From assembly GCA_963726365.1 (NCBI GenBank), contig CAVSCI010000005.1:1-64000 (forward strand): a stretch of 64,000 bases of DNA, in the 5' to 3' direction. A program made the position numbers and the translations under genes. Shown one piece after another: positions 39,428 through 50,216 of the stretch. Numbering within the stretch: the first letter of the stretch is position 1; each line of letters starts with the position of its first letter. The notes below the pieces were generated by a model. That model had not been told where the DNA came from. It searched no databases and worked only from the letters and a program-made list of their open reading frames with translations. The DNA is from JAABQG01 sp963726365. GTDB taxonomy: Bacteria; Pseudomonadota; Gammaproteobacteria; Burkholderiales; Burkholderiaceae_C.

Positions 39428-41455
39428 ATGCCAAAGCGCCCCGCAGACCTGACCGGGCTTCTTGACGGACTGGACCCCGGCGCAACGCGGGCGCAACGCC
39501 ATCTCTGGCTGGTGAACCTGCTCGCCTGGGTGCGGGCCGGCATGGGGTCCGGCGATGACCCGGCCGGCGCCGTGGCCCGGTTGCGGCTGATGCTCGACGC
39601 CGTGCAGGCTCGGCCCGAATGGCAAGCCCGCTGGCAGGCGTGGTGGCGGCTGTTCAAGGACACGGTGGACCCGGCCCCCTTGCTGGCGGACTTTGGATTT
39701 GCACCGCGCACCGGCTTCATGAGCGCCCTGGGCGAGCGTGTGCGTCGCAAGCTGTTGCCCGTCACGCCCGACACGGATGACCTGATCACCCTGTTCGACC
39801 TGCTGCTGCCCGACCCGCGCGATGCGATCTGGCTCAAGGCGCTGGACGGCGAAACGCTGGACCGCATCCAGCACCTGTTGTTCGAGGCGCCCAGCGACGA
39901 CGCCTGGGGCCCTGGCGTGCTGATGGACGCACTGACCTACAGCGTCGGCCAGGTCAGCGCGGCCGGCTTCTCGTCCGAGATCCGCTCGCGCATGTCGCAC
40001 AACGTGTCACAGGCCCACCCTTTCCACTCGCGGCCTTTTCACGCCCTGCCCGGACGGTTCGAGGCTTTCAAGGCCGTCGTCAAGGCCGACGGCGCGCACA
40101 GCGCGCCAGCCCTGGCCAGCGCGCAGGCGCTGCGCGACCAGCTTGACGCCTGCCGTCATGCGGCCTACACGGTCTATGCGCATCTGGAAGAGAACGGCAT
40201 CTCGGTGGGCATCGTCTTCCGTCTGAGCCAGCTGCGCGAGCGCATGGTTCGTATCCGGCAATTGCTCGACTGCCTGCAAAGCGAGCACCCCGCACAAGCC
40301 ACGGCCCGCCTGCTCGTCCAGCTTGCGCTAGTCGGACAGGCCAAGCGCAGCATTCGCGCGCTGGTCGCCAGCAGCACGCACATGACGGCCGCCAAGGTGG
40401 CCGAGCGCGGCGCCGAGAGCGGCGAACACTACATCACGCGCAACGCGGCCGAGTACCGCCACATGCTGGGCACCGCCGCCGGCGGCGGCGCCGTGCTGGC
40501 GTTCACCACCTGGGCCAAGTTCGGTATCTACGGCCTGGGCCTGTCCGCGTTCTGGGGCGGTCTGGCTTTCGGCATGAACTATGCCGTCTCGTTCGTGATC
40601 GTGATGTTGCTGCACTGGACCGTCGCCACCAAGCAGCCGGCGGTCACAGCCCCGGCCATGGCGGCCCGGCTCAAGGACATGAGCGCGCCCCATGCGCTCG
40701 ACAACTTCATCGACGAGGTGGCGCACCTGCTGCGTTCCCAGATCGCCGCGATCATTGGCAACCTGGGCCTGGTGATACCCGGCGTGCTGCTGATCTGCGC
40801 GGCGCTCAAGCTGGGCGGATTCGAGACCATGGTCGACATCGAGCACGCCCACCACGTGCTGCACGACCAGAGCCTGCTCGGGCCCACGGCCCTGTACGCG
40901 GCCTTCACCGGGGTGCTGCTGTTCGCCTCGAGCATCATCGCGGGCTGGGTGGAAAACTGGTTTGTGTTGTACCAGCTCGAATCGGCCATCGCCTGGAACC
41001 CGCGCTCCACCCGCCTGCTTGGCGTGGAGCGCGCGCGCCGCTGGTCGAAGTGGCTGCGCGCCAACATCTCGGGCCTGGCGGGCAATATTTCGCTGGGCCT
41101 GATGCTCGGCCTGGTGCCGGCATTCACCGGCTTTTTCGGGCTGGGGCTGGAAGTGCGCCACGTCACGCTGTCCACCGGACAGATGGCGGCCGCGGCCTAT
41201 ACCCTGGGGCTGGGCGTGCTGGCGACGCCGGAATTCTGGTGGGCCGTCGCCGGCATCGCCGTGATCGGCCCGCTGAACCTGGTGGTCAGCTTCTTCCTGG
41301 CGTTCCGCCTGGCCTTGGCCGCGCACAGTGTCCCGCCCGTGGAACGCCGGCATATCCGCCAGGCCTTCTGGCAGCGTGTGCGCCAGGCGCCCGCGTCGTT
41401 CCTGTTCCCGCCCCGCGAACCGCCCACCGGAGCCCCGGGGCCCACCCCCCCTTGA
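39428..41455 (+). CDS. Gcr/SpecificRecomb-family membrane protein
   Basis: 675 residues. The N-terminal half is helical and soluble. The C-terminal half has several membrane helices (VLAFTTWAKFGIYGLGLSAF, MNYAVSFVIVMLLHWTV, IIGNLGLVIPGVLLICAAL, ALYAAFTGVLLFASSIIAGW). It belongs to a betaproteobacterial family labelled 'site-specific recombinase' after a gonococcal gene, but it has no tyrosine or serine recombinase motif, and its membrane topology argues against that activity. Adjacent to apaG and thiL on the same strand. Function unknown. Confidence 0.85.
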   Translation: MPKRPADLTGLLDGLDPGATRAQRHLWLVNLLAWVRAGMGSGDDPAGAVARLRLMLDAVQARPEWQARWQAWWRLFKDTVDPAPLLADFGFAPRTGFMSALGERVRRKLLPVTPDTDDLITLFDLLLPDPRDAIWLKALDGETLDRIQHLLFEAPSDDAWGPGVLMDALTYSVGQVSAAGFSSEIRSRMSHNVSQAHPFHSRPFHALPGRFEAFKAVVKADGAHSAPALASAQALRDQLDACRHAAYTVYAHLEENGISVGIVFRLSQLRERMVRIRQLLDCLQSEHPAQATARLLVQLALVGQAKRSIRALVASSTHMTAAKVAERGAESGEHYITRNAAEYRHMLGTAAGGGAVLAFTTWAKFGIYGLGLSAFWGGLAFGMNYAVSFVIVMLLHWTVATKQPAVTAPAMAARLKDMSAPHALDNFIDEVAHLLRSQIAAIIGNLGLVIPGVLLICAALKLGGFETMVDIEHAHHVLHDQSLLGPTALYAAFTGVLLFASSIIAGWVENWFVLYQLESAIAWNPRSTRLLGVERARRWSKWLRANISGLAGNISLGLMLGLVPAFTGFFGLGLEVRHVTLSTGQMAAAAYTLGLGVLATPEFWWAVAGIAVIGPLNLVVSFFLAFRLALAAHSVPPVERRHIRQAFWQRVRQAPASFLFPPREPPTGAPGPTPP

Positions 41456-41461
41456 TGCACC

Positions 41462-42436
41462 ATGGGCGAATTCGAACTGATCGAGCGCTATTTCACGCGA
41501 ACTGCACGCCGTGCGGCCCTCGGCGTGGGCGACGACTGCGCCCTGCTGGCCCCTGCGCCCGGCATGCAGTTGGCCATTTCCTGCGACATGCTGATCGAAG
41601 GCCGGCACTTTCTGCCGACCGTCGATCCGTTCAAGCTCGGCCACAAGGCGCTGGCGGTGAACCTGAGCGACCTGGCCGCCTGTGGCGCGAAGCCGCTGGC
41701 CTTCAATCTCGCGCTGGCCCTGCCGAGTGCTGACGACGTCTGGCTGGACGGCTTTTCGCGCGGGCTGTTCGCACTGGCCGACGCGCACGACTGCGAGCTC
41801 ATCGGCGGCGACACCACGCGCGGTCCGCTGGCCATCTGTATCACGGTGTTCGGTGAAGTCCCGCCCGGCCAGGCGCTGCTGCGCAGCGGCGCACAGGCCG
41901 GCGACGACCTCTACGTCAGTGGCACGCTGGGCGACGCCCGACTGGCGCTGGAGGTGTTCCGCGGCACCCGATCGCTGCCGCAGGCCGCCTTCGCCGCGGC
42001 GCGCGCGCGCATGGAGCAGCCGACGCCGCGCGTGGCCCTGGGCCTGGCGTTGCGCAGCGTGGCCACGGCGGCGGCGGACATCAGCGACGGACTGGTGGGC
42101 GACCTGGGCCACATCCTGAAGGCCAGCCGGGTGGGCGCCCGCATCGACACCTCGATTGCAATTAACTTGATAGCAAACAAAGGCCATGTGACGCTGGGCG
42201 ATGGCCAATTCGATTCAGAAACCGCGCTGGCATGCGTGCTGGCGGGTGGTGACGACTACGAACTCGTCTTCACCGCGCCGCCGGATGCCCGCACCCAGGT
42301 CAAGGCGGCGGCGGTGCAGGCGCAGACCGCTGTCACCCGCATCGGCCAGATCGAGGCCGCCCCAGGGCTGCGGCTGGTGGATGCCGCCGGCCAACTGATT
42401 GCCCGGCGCTTCGCCGCGTTCGATCACTTCGCCTGA
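41462..42436 (+). CDS. thiL: Thiamine-monophosphate kinase
   Basis: 324 residues with the ATP-binding motif GVGDDCALLAP, LGHKALAVNLSDLAACGAKP, IGGDTTRGPL and GGDDYELVFTAP. It makes thiamine diphosphate from the monophosphate. Start ATG 41462 lies 6 bases after the previous stop. A stretch around residues 234-251 (INLIANKGHVTLGDGQ) comes from the dispersed repeat at 42163-42215 and is AT-richer than its surroundings. It sits in a surface region of the fold where related enzymes vary, so activity is probably kept. Confidence 0.95.
   Translation: MGEFELIERYFTRTARRAALGVGDDCALLAPAPGMQLAISCDMLIEGRHFLPTVDPFKLGHKALAVNLSDLAACGAKPLAFNLALALPSADDVWLDGFSRGLFALADAHDCELIGGDTTRGPLAICITVFGEVPPGQALLRSGAQAGDDLYVSGTLGDARLALEVFRGTRSLPQAAFAAARARMEQPTPRVALGLALRSVATAAADISDGLVGDLGHILKASRVGARIDTSIAINLIANKGHVTLGDGQFDSETALACVLAGGDDYELVFTAPPDARTQVKAAAVQAQTAVTRIGQIEAAPGLRLVDAAGQLIARRFAAFDHFA
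42163..42215 (+). repeat. Dispersed 17-spacer repeat, copy in thiL
   Basis: TTGATAGCAAACAAAGGCC, then ATGTGACGCTGGGCGATGG, in frame within thiL and encoding LIANKGHVTLGDG. The distance from ATAGC to CGCTGG is 17 bases. Confidence 0.75.
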
Positions 42437-42457
42437 GCGCGCCACCATAATGCCGGC

Positions 42458-43000
42458 ATGACCGATACGCCGTCGCAGTCCTCGACAGCCGCCCCGCCCC
42501 CCGCGCCCCAGCGCCCCAGCGCGCGCTTCATGCGTTCGCACCCGGCGCACGCCATCGCACTGGGCTTCGGCTCTGGCCTGTCTCCCGTGGCACCGGGAAC
42601 TGCTGGCACGCTGTGGGCCTGGCTGGCCTGGCTGGTGCTGGGGCTGTGGCTCACCCCGGTGCAACTCGCCTTTCTGATCGTGGCGGCGACGCTGGTGGGC
42701 TGGTGGGCCTGCACCGTTACCGCCGATCATCTGCGCACGCTGGACCCCGGCAACATCGTCTGGGACGAGGTGGTCGCCTTCTGGCTGGTGCTGTGGCTGG
42801 TCATGCCCACCGGTTTCTGGGGCCAGCTGGTGGCATTTGCGCTGTTTCGCTTCTTCGACGCCGTCAAGCCCGGCCCGGTGCGCTGGGCCGACAACGCCTT
42901 CCACGGCTTTGGCTGGCGTGGCGGCTTCGGCATCCTGCTCGACGACTTCGTGGCGGCATTCTGCACACTGCTGGTGATCGCGATGTGGCGCGCGTGGTAA
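42458..43000 (+). CDS. pgpA: Phosphatidylglycerophosphatase A
   Basis: 180 residues with a proline-rich N-terminus and the PgpA motifs FGSGLSPVAPGTAGTL, DPGNIVWDEVVAFWLVL and RFFDAVKPGPVRWAD, plus three to four membrane helices. It dephosphorylates phosphatidylglycerol phosphate in the inner membrane. It follows thiL, a common neighbour in proteobacteria. Confidence 0.95.
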   Translation: MTDTPSQSSTAAPPPAPQRPSARFMRSHPAHAIALGFGSGLSPVAPGTAGTLWAWLAWLVLGLWLTPVQLAFLIVAATLVGWWACTVTADHLRTLDPGNIVWDEVVAFWLVLWLVMPTGFWGQLVAFALFRFFDAVKPGPVRWADNAFHGFGWRGGFGILLDDFVAAFCTLLVIAMWRAW

Positions 43001-43009
43001 GCCTGCTTT

Positions 43010-43070
43010 ATTCCTTTTTTGATAGCGCCTCATGACCGATTCACGCTGGGAACTGGCTGAAATTCTTCAA
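43010..43070 (+). repeat. Dispersed 17-spacer repeat, copy overlapping the cinA-like start
   Basis: TTTTTTGATAGCGCCTCATG, then ACCGATTCACGCTGGGAAC. The spacing from ATAGC to CGCTGG is again 17 bases, but the second half is coding sequence that fits the protein family well, so this match is less certain. The start codon of the gene lies inside it. Confidence 0.5.
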
Positions 43071-43526
43071 AAAAAGGGCTGGATGATGGCCTCGGCCGAA
43101 AGTTGCACCGGCGGACTCATCGCTGGCGCCTGCACCGACCTCTCAGGCTCCAGCAACTGGTTCGAGCGCGGCTTCGTGACCTACTCCAACGCTGCCAAGA
43201 CCGAGATGCTCGGCGTGGACGCCGCCTTGATCGAGGCGCATGGCGCGGTCAGCGAAGCGGTGGCGCGCGCCATGGCCATCGGTGCGCTGCGACACTCGCA
43301 CGCACAGGTCAGCGTGGCGGTCACCGGCGTGGCCGGGCCGACCGGTGGCAGCCTGGACAAGCCGGTCGGCACGGTGTGGTTTGGCTGGTGCGTGGCGGAA
43401 ACAAGCACGTCTGAAATGCACCGCTTTGCTGGCGACCGTGCCGCCGTGCGGTTGCAGACCGTGCAACTCGCACTGACGCGCCTTGTCGAGTTGCTCGACG
43501 CGGCGGCACCAACCGAACCAGCCTGA
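43032..43526 (+). CDS. pncC: CinA C-terminal-domain protein (nicotinamide-nucleotide amidase)
   Basis: 164 residues forming one CinA C-terminal domain with the signature MMASAESCTGGLIAG, FERGFVTYSNAAKTEMLGV and VAVTGVAGPTGG. Members deamidate nicotinamide mononucleotide in pyridine nucleotide recycling. The start lies within a copy of the dispersed repeat, with no clear ribosome site upstream. It ends the apaG-to-pncC plus-strand group. Confidence 0.92.
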   Translation: MTDSRWELAEILQKKGWMMASAESCTGGLIAGACTDLSGSSNWFERGFVTYSNAAKTEMLGVDAALIEAHGAVSEAVARAMAIGALRHSHAQVSVAVTGVAGPTGGSLDKPVGTVWFGWCVAETSTSEMHRFAGDRAAVRLQTVQLALTRLVELLDAAAPTEPA

Positions 43527-43659
43527 GCGCGCGCGGCCGCGGCCCGCTGACCGAAAAGCATCGGTTGCGCGACATTCCCGGCATGTTGACCGACGTTGAG
43601 GAATATCAAGCACCAGTCTCCCGAATGTTTGAGAATGGTTTCGCTTCCAGGAGTGAAAC

Positions 43660-45423
<1,764 letters not shown>

Positions 45424-45481
45424 GCCGCCGGGCCGCTCCCAAGGCGAACGGCACCGCAGTGCGCAGCACGGAGGTTACCCC

Positions 45482-46501
45482 GTGAGCGCCGCCACCAACG
45501 CGCTCGACCCGCGCACCCACGGGCGCGACTTTTGCCTGGCCCGTGTGCGCGACATGCTGCGCATCCGGCGCTTCGAGGAGCGCTGCGCGCAGCTCTACGG
45601 CGAGACGAAGATCCGCGGCTTCCTGCACCTCTACATCGGAGAGGAGGCGGTGGCCGCGGGCGTGCTGCCGAACCTGCGCCCCGAAGACAACGTGGTCGCG
45701 ACCTACCGGGAGCATGGTCATGCGTTGCTGCGCGGGCTGTCGATGAACGCCATCATGGCCGAGATGTACGGCAAGCAAGAAGGCTGCTCGCGCGGACGCG
45801 GCGGCTCCATGCACCTGTTCGACCGGGCGAGCCATTTTTACGGCGGCAACGCGATCGTCGGCGGCGGGCTGCCGCTGGCGGTAGGGCTGGCACTCGCGGA
45901 TCAACTGGGCCAACGGCGCGATCGCGTCACGGTCTGCTTTTTTGGCGAAGGCGCGGTGGCGGAAGGCGCGTTCCATGAGTCGATGAACCTGGCCGCGTTG
46001 TGGAGGCTGCCAGTGCTGTTTGTCTGCGAGAACAACCTGTACGCGATGGGCACGGCGCTCTCTCGCAGCGAGGCGCAGATCGCACTGACCGTCAAAGCCG
46101 CCGGCTACAACATGCCCTGCGCGCAAGTGAATGGCATGCATGTGCTGGCCGTGCACGACGCCGCACGGCAGGCGCTCGACCAAGTGCGCGACCGGCAGTC
46201 GCCACTCTTCCTGGAGCTGCACACTTACCGCTTCCGCGCGCATTCGATGTACGACGCCGAGCTGTACCGCGACAAGGCGGAGGTCGAGCGCTGGAAGCAG
46301 CACGATCCGATCGCCACCTTCACCGCCGCGCTAAAGGCCGCCGGGCTGCTTCAGGACGCAGAAGTGCAGGCCATCGACCGGGCCGCACAGGATGAAGTCG
46401 AAGTGGCTGTGGCGTTTGCAGAAGCCGGCAGCTGGGAGCCCGTGGACCAGCTGCTGCGCGACGTGACCACACCTGCCGTGGCGGCCGGGAGCGCCCCATG
46501 A
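45482..46501 (+). CDS. Thiamine-dependent 2-oxoacid dehydrogenase E1 alpha
   Basis: 339 residues. The thiamine diphosphate motif GEGAVAEGAFHESMNLAALW ends in CENN, and RIRRFEERCAQLYGETKIRGFLHLY (given here as a helix and loop) with YREHGHALLRG and GRGGSMHLF follows PdhA of the pyruvate/acetoin class. It decarboxylates a 2-oxoacid with E1 beta. The stop overlaps the start of the beta gene by four bases (ATGA). It might be called pdhA or acoA; the substrate cannot be settled from sequence. Confidence 0.9.
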   Translation: MSAATNALDPRTHGRDFCLARVRDMLRIRRFEERCAQLYGETKIRGFLHLYIGEEAVAAGVLPNLRPEDNVVATYREHGHALLRGLSMNAIMAEMYGKQEGCSRGRGGSMHLFDRASHFYGGNAIVGGGLPLAVGLALADQLGQRRDRVTVCFFGEGAVAEGAFHESMNLAALWRLPVLFVCENNLYAMGTALSRSEAQIALTVKAAGYNMPCAQVNGMHVLAVHDAARQALDQVRDRQSPLFLELHTYRFRAHSMYDAELYRDKAEVERWKQHDPIATFTAALKAAGLLQDAEVQAIDRAAQDEVEVAVAFAEAGSWEPVDQLLRDVTTPAVAAGSAP

Positions 46502-47472
46502 CCAGAACCACCTACCGCGAAGCCCTGCGCGCCGCGCACCGCGAGGCCCTGCTGGCCGACCCCCGCGTGTTCATCATGGGCGAGGACGTCGGCCGTTACG
46601 GCGGCAGCTATGCCGTCACCATGGGCCTGCTGGCGGAGTTTGGCGAGGCCCGCGTGCGCGACACGCCACTGTCCGAGCTGGGCTTTGTCGGCGCGGGCGT
46701 GGGGGCGGCGCTCGGCGGTATGCGTCCGATTGTGGAAATCATGACGGTGAACTTCAGCCTGCTGGCGCTGGACCCGATCGTCAACACCGCCGCCACGCTG
46801 CGCCACATGTCGGGCGGACAGTTCTCGGTGCCGCTGGTAGTCCGCATGGCCACCGGCGCAGGCCGGCAACTCGCCGCCCAGCATTCACACAGCCTGGAAA
46901 ACTGGTACGCACATGTGCCCGGCATCCGCGTGCTGGCACCGGCCACGGTGGCCGATGCGCGCGGCATGCTCGCCCCCGCACTGGCCGACCCCGACCCGGT
47001 GGTGATCTTCGAGCACGCGCTGCTCTACAACCTCGAAGAGGATCTGCCGGACGACTGGCAATGCGACATCACCCACGCCGCCGTGCGCCGCGCCGGCACG
47101 CAGCTCAGCCTCATCACCTACGGCGGCAGCCTGCCCAAGACGATGCAGGCGGCCGAAACACTGGCCAGCGAGGGCATCGACGTCGAGGTCATCGACCTGC
47201 GCGTGCTGCGGCCGCTGGACACGGCCACGATCGCTGCATCGCTGCGCAAGACGCACCGCGCCGTGATCGTGGATGAAGGCTGGAAAAGCGGCAGCCTGGC
47301 GGCCGAGGTGATGGCGCGGCTCATGGAACACTGCTTCTACGACCTCGACGCCCCGGTGGCTCGCGTCTGCAGCGAGGAAGTGCCGATTCCTTACGCCAGG
47401 CACATGGAAGAGGCCGCCCTGCCGCAGGTGCCGAAGATCGTCGCCACCGTCAAGGGCGTGCTCAATGTTTGA
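46498..47472 (+). CDS. Thiamine-dependent 2-oxoacid dehydrogenase E1 beta
   Basis: 324 residues with the transketolase-like pyrimidine domain (VFIMGEDVGRYGG, DTPLSELGFVGAGVGAALGG, HSHSLENWYAHVPGI) and the C-terminal domain (VIDLRVLRPLDTATI). It pairs with E1 alpha. The gene overlaps E1 alpha by four bases and E2 by eight bases, so the three are tightly coupled. Confidence 0.92.
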   Translation: MTRTTYREALRAAHREALLADPRVFIMGEDVGRYGGSYAVTMGLLAEFGEARVRDTPLSELGFVGAGVGAALGGMRPIVEIMTVNFSLLALDPIVNTAATLRHMSGGQFSVPLVVRMATGAGRQLAAQHSHSLENWYAHVPGIRVLAPATVADARGMLAPALADPDPVVIFEHALLYNLEEDLPDDWQCDITHAAVRRAGTQLSLITYGGSLPKTMQAAETLASEGIDVEVIDLRVLRPLDTATIAASLRKTHRAVIVDEGWKSGSLAAEVMARLMEHCFYDLDAPVARVCSEEVPIPYARHMEEAALPQVPKIVATVKGVLNV

Positions 47473-48724
47473 GTTCAGGCTGCCCTCGCTCGGCGCCGAC
47501 ATGGACGAAGGCACGCTGCTGGAATGGCGGGTGCAATCCGGCGACACGGTGCACAAGGGGCAGGTCATTGCTGTGGTGGACACCGCCAAGGCCGCCATCG
47601 ACATCGAGATCTGGCAGGACGGCACCGTGCTGGTGCTGCAGGTGCAAGCCGGGGAAAAGGTGCCGGTGGGCACGGTTCTGGCCACCTTGCTGGCACCGGG
47701 TGAGCAAGCGGGTGCTGCGCTGGCGTCTGACACGACGCGGCCGGTCGCTGGATTGGCCGCCCTGTCGCGCCCGCCACAGGAACCGGCGCCGTCACCGGCC
47801 TCAGCGGCCGGGAAAGCAACGACCCCCGTGCCACAGTCCGCGACACCTGTCATGCCCGGCACGCAAGCGCGCGTTCGCATTTCGCCAGCGGCGCGCCTGA
47901 AGGCACAAACCCTGGGCCTGGACGTGGGCAGCCTGCGCGGCAGCGGACCCGACGGCGCGATCACGCTGGCCGATGTGGAGCGCGCTTCGGCAGCGCAGCC
48001 TACCCCGTCGTCTGCCCCAGCCACGCCTGCGGCGGCAACCGCTCCCGCCACCGACCGGCAGACCGAGATACGGCGCGCCATTGCCAGCGCGATGAGCCGC
48101 TCCAAGCGCGAAATTCCGCACTACTACCTGCTGGAAACCATCCCGATGGCGCGGGCGCAGCAGTGGCTGACGCAGGCCAACGAAGGCCGGCCAATCACGA
48201 CGCGCCTGCTGATGGCGGCGCTGCAGCTCAAGGCTGTCGCGCTGGCGCTGCAGCGCTTCCCCGAGCTCAACGGCCTCTTCATCGACGGCCAGTTCCAGCC
48301 CGCGCCAGCGGCGCACATCGGTGTGGCGATCTCGCTGCGCCAGGGCGGGCTGATCGCGCCGGCGCTGCACAACGTCGATCAGCTGCCGCTGGACACGCTC
48401 ATGCCGGCGCTGGCCGATCTGGTCAAGCGCACGCGCGCCGGCTCGCTGCGCCAGTCGGAGATGGCGGACGCCTCGATCACCGTGACGAATCTCGGCGACC
48501 AGGGCGTCGAAGCAGTCATCGGCGTGATCCATCCGCCTCAGGTGGCGATTGTCGGCTTCGGCCGCGTCGCTGTGCGGCCCTGGGTGGACGCGGCCGGCGG
48601 CTTGTGCGTCGTGCCCACGGTGACGGCCAGCCTGGCCGCCGACCACCGCGTGTCCGACGGCCACCGTGGCGGGCTGTTCCTGGCCGAATTGCGCGAGTTG
48701 CTGCAGCAGCCGCAGGACCTATGA
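47465..48724 (+). CDS. Dihydrolipoamide acyltransferase E2
   Basis: 419 residues. One lipoyl domain (lipoylated lysine in VVDTAKAAIDIEI, residue about 41), an alanine/proline-rich linker, a peripheral-subunit-binding domain (ISPAARLKAQTLGLDVGS, then GSGPDGAITLADVERA), a second linker and the catalytic domain with DHRVSDGHRGG near the C-terminus holding the catalytic histidine and aspartate. The usual DHRxxDG motif is kept. It accepts the acyl group from E1 and passes it to CoA, or conceivably to the carrier protein encoded next. No dihydrolipoamide dehydrogenase gene is nearby. Confidence 0.92.
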   Translation: MFEFRLPSLGADMDEGTLLEWRVQSGDTVHKGQVIAVVDTAKAAIDIEIWQDGTVLVLQVQAGEKVPVGTVLATLLAPGEQAGAALASDTTRPVAGLAALSRPPQEPAPSPASAAGKATTPVPQSATPVMPGTQARVRISPAARLKAQTLGLDVGSLRGSGPDGAITLADVERASAAQPTPSSAPATPAAATAPATDRQTEIRRAIASAMSRSKREIPHYYLLETIPMARAQQWLTQANEGRPITTRLLMAALQLKAVALALQRFPELNGLFIDGQFQPAPAAHIGVAISLRQGGLIAPALHNVDQLPLDTLMPALADLVKRTRAGSLRQSEMADASITVTNLGDQGVEAVIGVIHPPQVAIVGFGRVAVRPWVDAAGGLCVVPTVTASLAADHRVSDGHRGGLFLAELRELLQQPQDL

Positions 48725-48741
48725 GAGAGGAACGGAAACCC

Positions 48742-49002
48742 ATGGCCAACGCCCCCATGAATGACGCCGATCTGCGCGCGACCGTCATCGCCACGCTGCA
48801 GTCCATCGCCCCCGAGGTCGAGCCCGAGCTCCTGCGCGACAGCCGTCCCCTGCGCCTGCAGGTGGACCTGGATTCGATGGACTGGCTCAACTTCCTGATC
48901 GGCTTGAGCGAACGCCTGAAGGTCGCCATCCCGGAAAGCGACTACGGTCAGCTGGTCACCCTCAGGGACCTGATGGACTATCTGAAAGCCCGAGGGGGCT
49001 GA
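48742..49002 (+). CDS. Acyl carrier protein
   Basis: 86 residues, four-helix phosphopantetheine-binding fold. The attachment serine is in LDSMDWLNFLIGL. An in-frame ATG at 48721 overlaps the E2 stop by four bases and would add seven residues; 48742 is chosen because GAGAGGAA lies about 12 bases upstream. It closes the operon acyl-CoA synthetase, E1 alpha, E1 beta, E2, ACP, which is an unusual association for a housekeeping 2-oxoacid dehydrogenase and suggests delivery of an acyl group to a dedicated carrier. Confidence 0.88.
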   Translation: MANAPMNDADLRATVIATLQSIAPEVEPELLRDSRPLRLQVDLDSMDWLNFLIGLSERLKVAIPESDYGQLVTLRDLMDYLKARGG

Positions 49003-49033
49003 AGCTGCCGCCTCCGCCAGGGGCGACGTCGTC

Positions 49034-50213
49034 TCAAGCCTTGAGAAAGTGCGCCTCCACACCCCGTCGCGGCGCCGGGCCGACCGCTGGCGCGGTGCCT
49101 AGCCGGGCCCACATCTGCACCGTCTGGCCGGGGCGTTCCGCGCCCAGCAGCCGGTGGATGGCCGCATACGGCACCGCCTGCTCCGGGTACTCCTGCAGCG
49201 CCTGCTGCAGCGGCTGCATCGACAAGCCCTGCGCCGTGGCGGCCAGCTGCGCCCGCACATAGGCGCGGCCGGCGTTGACCTGGGTGCGGCGGTCGTTGCC
49301 GTCGGTCACCATCCAGAAAAAGGCCGGCGTGGCCTCGATCTTTGCGTTGAAGTCCTTGACCTGCTGGGTGGTGGCCGAATCGTCCGGGCCCGGCGCTTTG
49401 CTGCGGTCGAACAGGCCCACGGCGGCCAGCGCGCGCACCATCGGCTCGTTGATCGAGATGCCGTCGCGGTGCTGGGCAATCTCGTCGGGGCCGACGCGCA
49501 ACACCTTCATCGACTCCATCACTGTGCGCGGCGTGACCAGTTCGATGCGCCAGGCGTCGCGCGCGATGGCGCGGTGCTCGGCGATGCGGGCGTCCTGCGG
49601 CCCGGCGAAGCCCACGCGCAGCTTCAGCGTGTCGCCCAGGCCCATCGCGGCGGCCGAGATGGCCTGCAGGGCGGCGGCGTCCGGGGCCTTCATGTCATAG
49701 GCGCTGCGGTTGGTGTGCCGCCGGAACACCTGGGCAAACAACGGATCGGGCTTGACGCTGGCGTCGGGCACCAGGCGGATCAGCGCCGTCAGGCCGTTGG
49801 CGGGCGCCGCCTTCGGATCGAACTCGCCTTTGGGGAACAGCTCGATGTCGGCGCGATAGGCCCTGCTGGCGCGCGGCCAGGTCCAGCACTTCGAGGAAGG
49901 TGCCCTGGCTCATCATGATCTGGCGCGAGAACGGATCGGTTTCGGGCAGCAGCCGGGTGCGGTCGCAGTACAGCGCGATTTCGCCCGGCTGGCGCAGATC
50001 GACCAGCCACGACTGCAGGTTGTGCGAATGCGGCGCCAGGATGGCGTGCGCCAGGATCCAGCGCCGCACATCGCTGCCCGCGGCGGGCGGCGCGGGCGCC
50101 TGCCAGGCCGCCACGGCCTCCGGTGGCAGCGCCGACGAGCAGGCGACCATTGCCGGCGCAGCGGCCAGCACCATGCCGCCGCCCAGGACCCGAATAAAGC
50201 TTCTGCGTTCCAT
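49034..50213 (-). CDS. Acg-type nitroreductase-family protein, frameshifted in this sequence
   Basis: From 50213 the product starts MERRSFIRVLGGG, with an arginine pair and hydrophobic AAAPAMVACSS, which looks like a Tat-type or lipoprotein signal. It then reads ILAPHSHNLQSWLVDLR and PETDPFSRQIMMSQG, a nitroreductase-fold FMN site as in Acg-like proteins. After RQQG it shifts; removing one C near 49857-49863 continues with YRADIELFPKGEFDP, FRRHTNRSAYD and a C-terminal GRAYVRAQLAATAQGLSMQP. Corrected length about 392 residues. The start lies 3 bases after the epimerase stop, so they form one operon. Confidence 0.78.
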
Positions 50214-50216
50214 GAT

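Noticed and set aside
39428..41455. A 'site-specific recombinase' gene as the enzyme behind the tRNA array
   Set aside because: The family name is historical. The protein is a multi-pass membrane protein without tyrosine or serine recombinase motifs.
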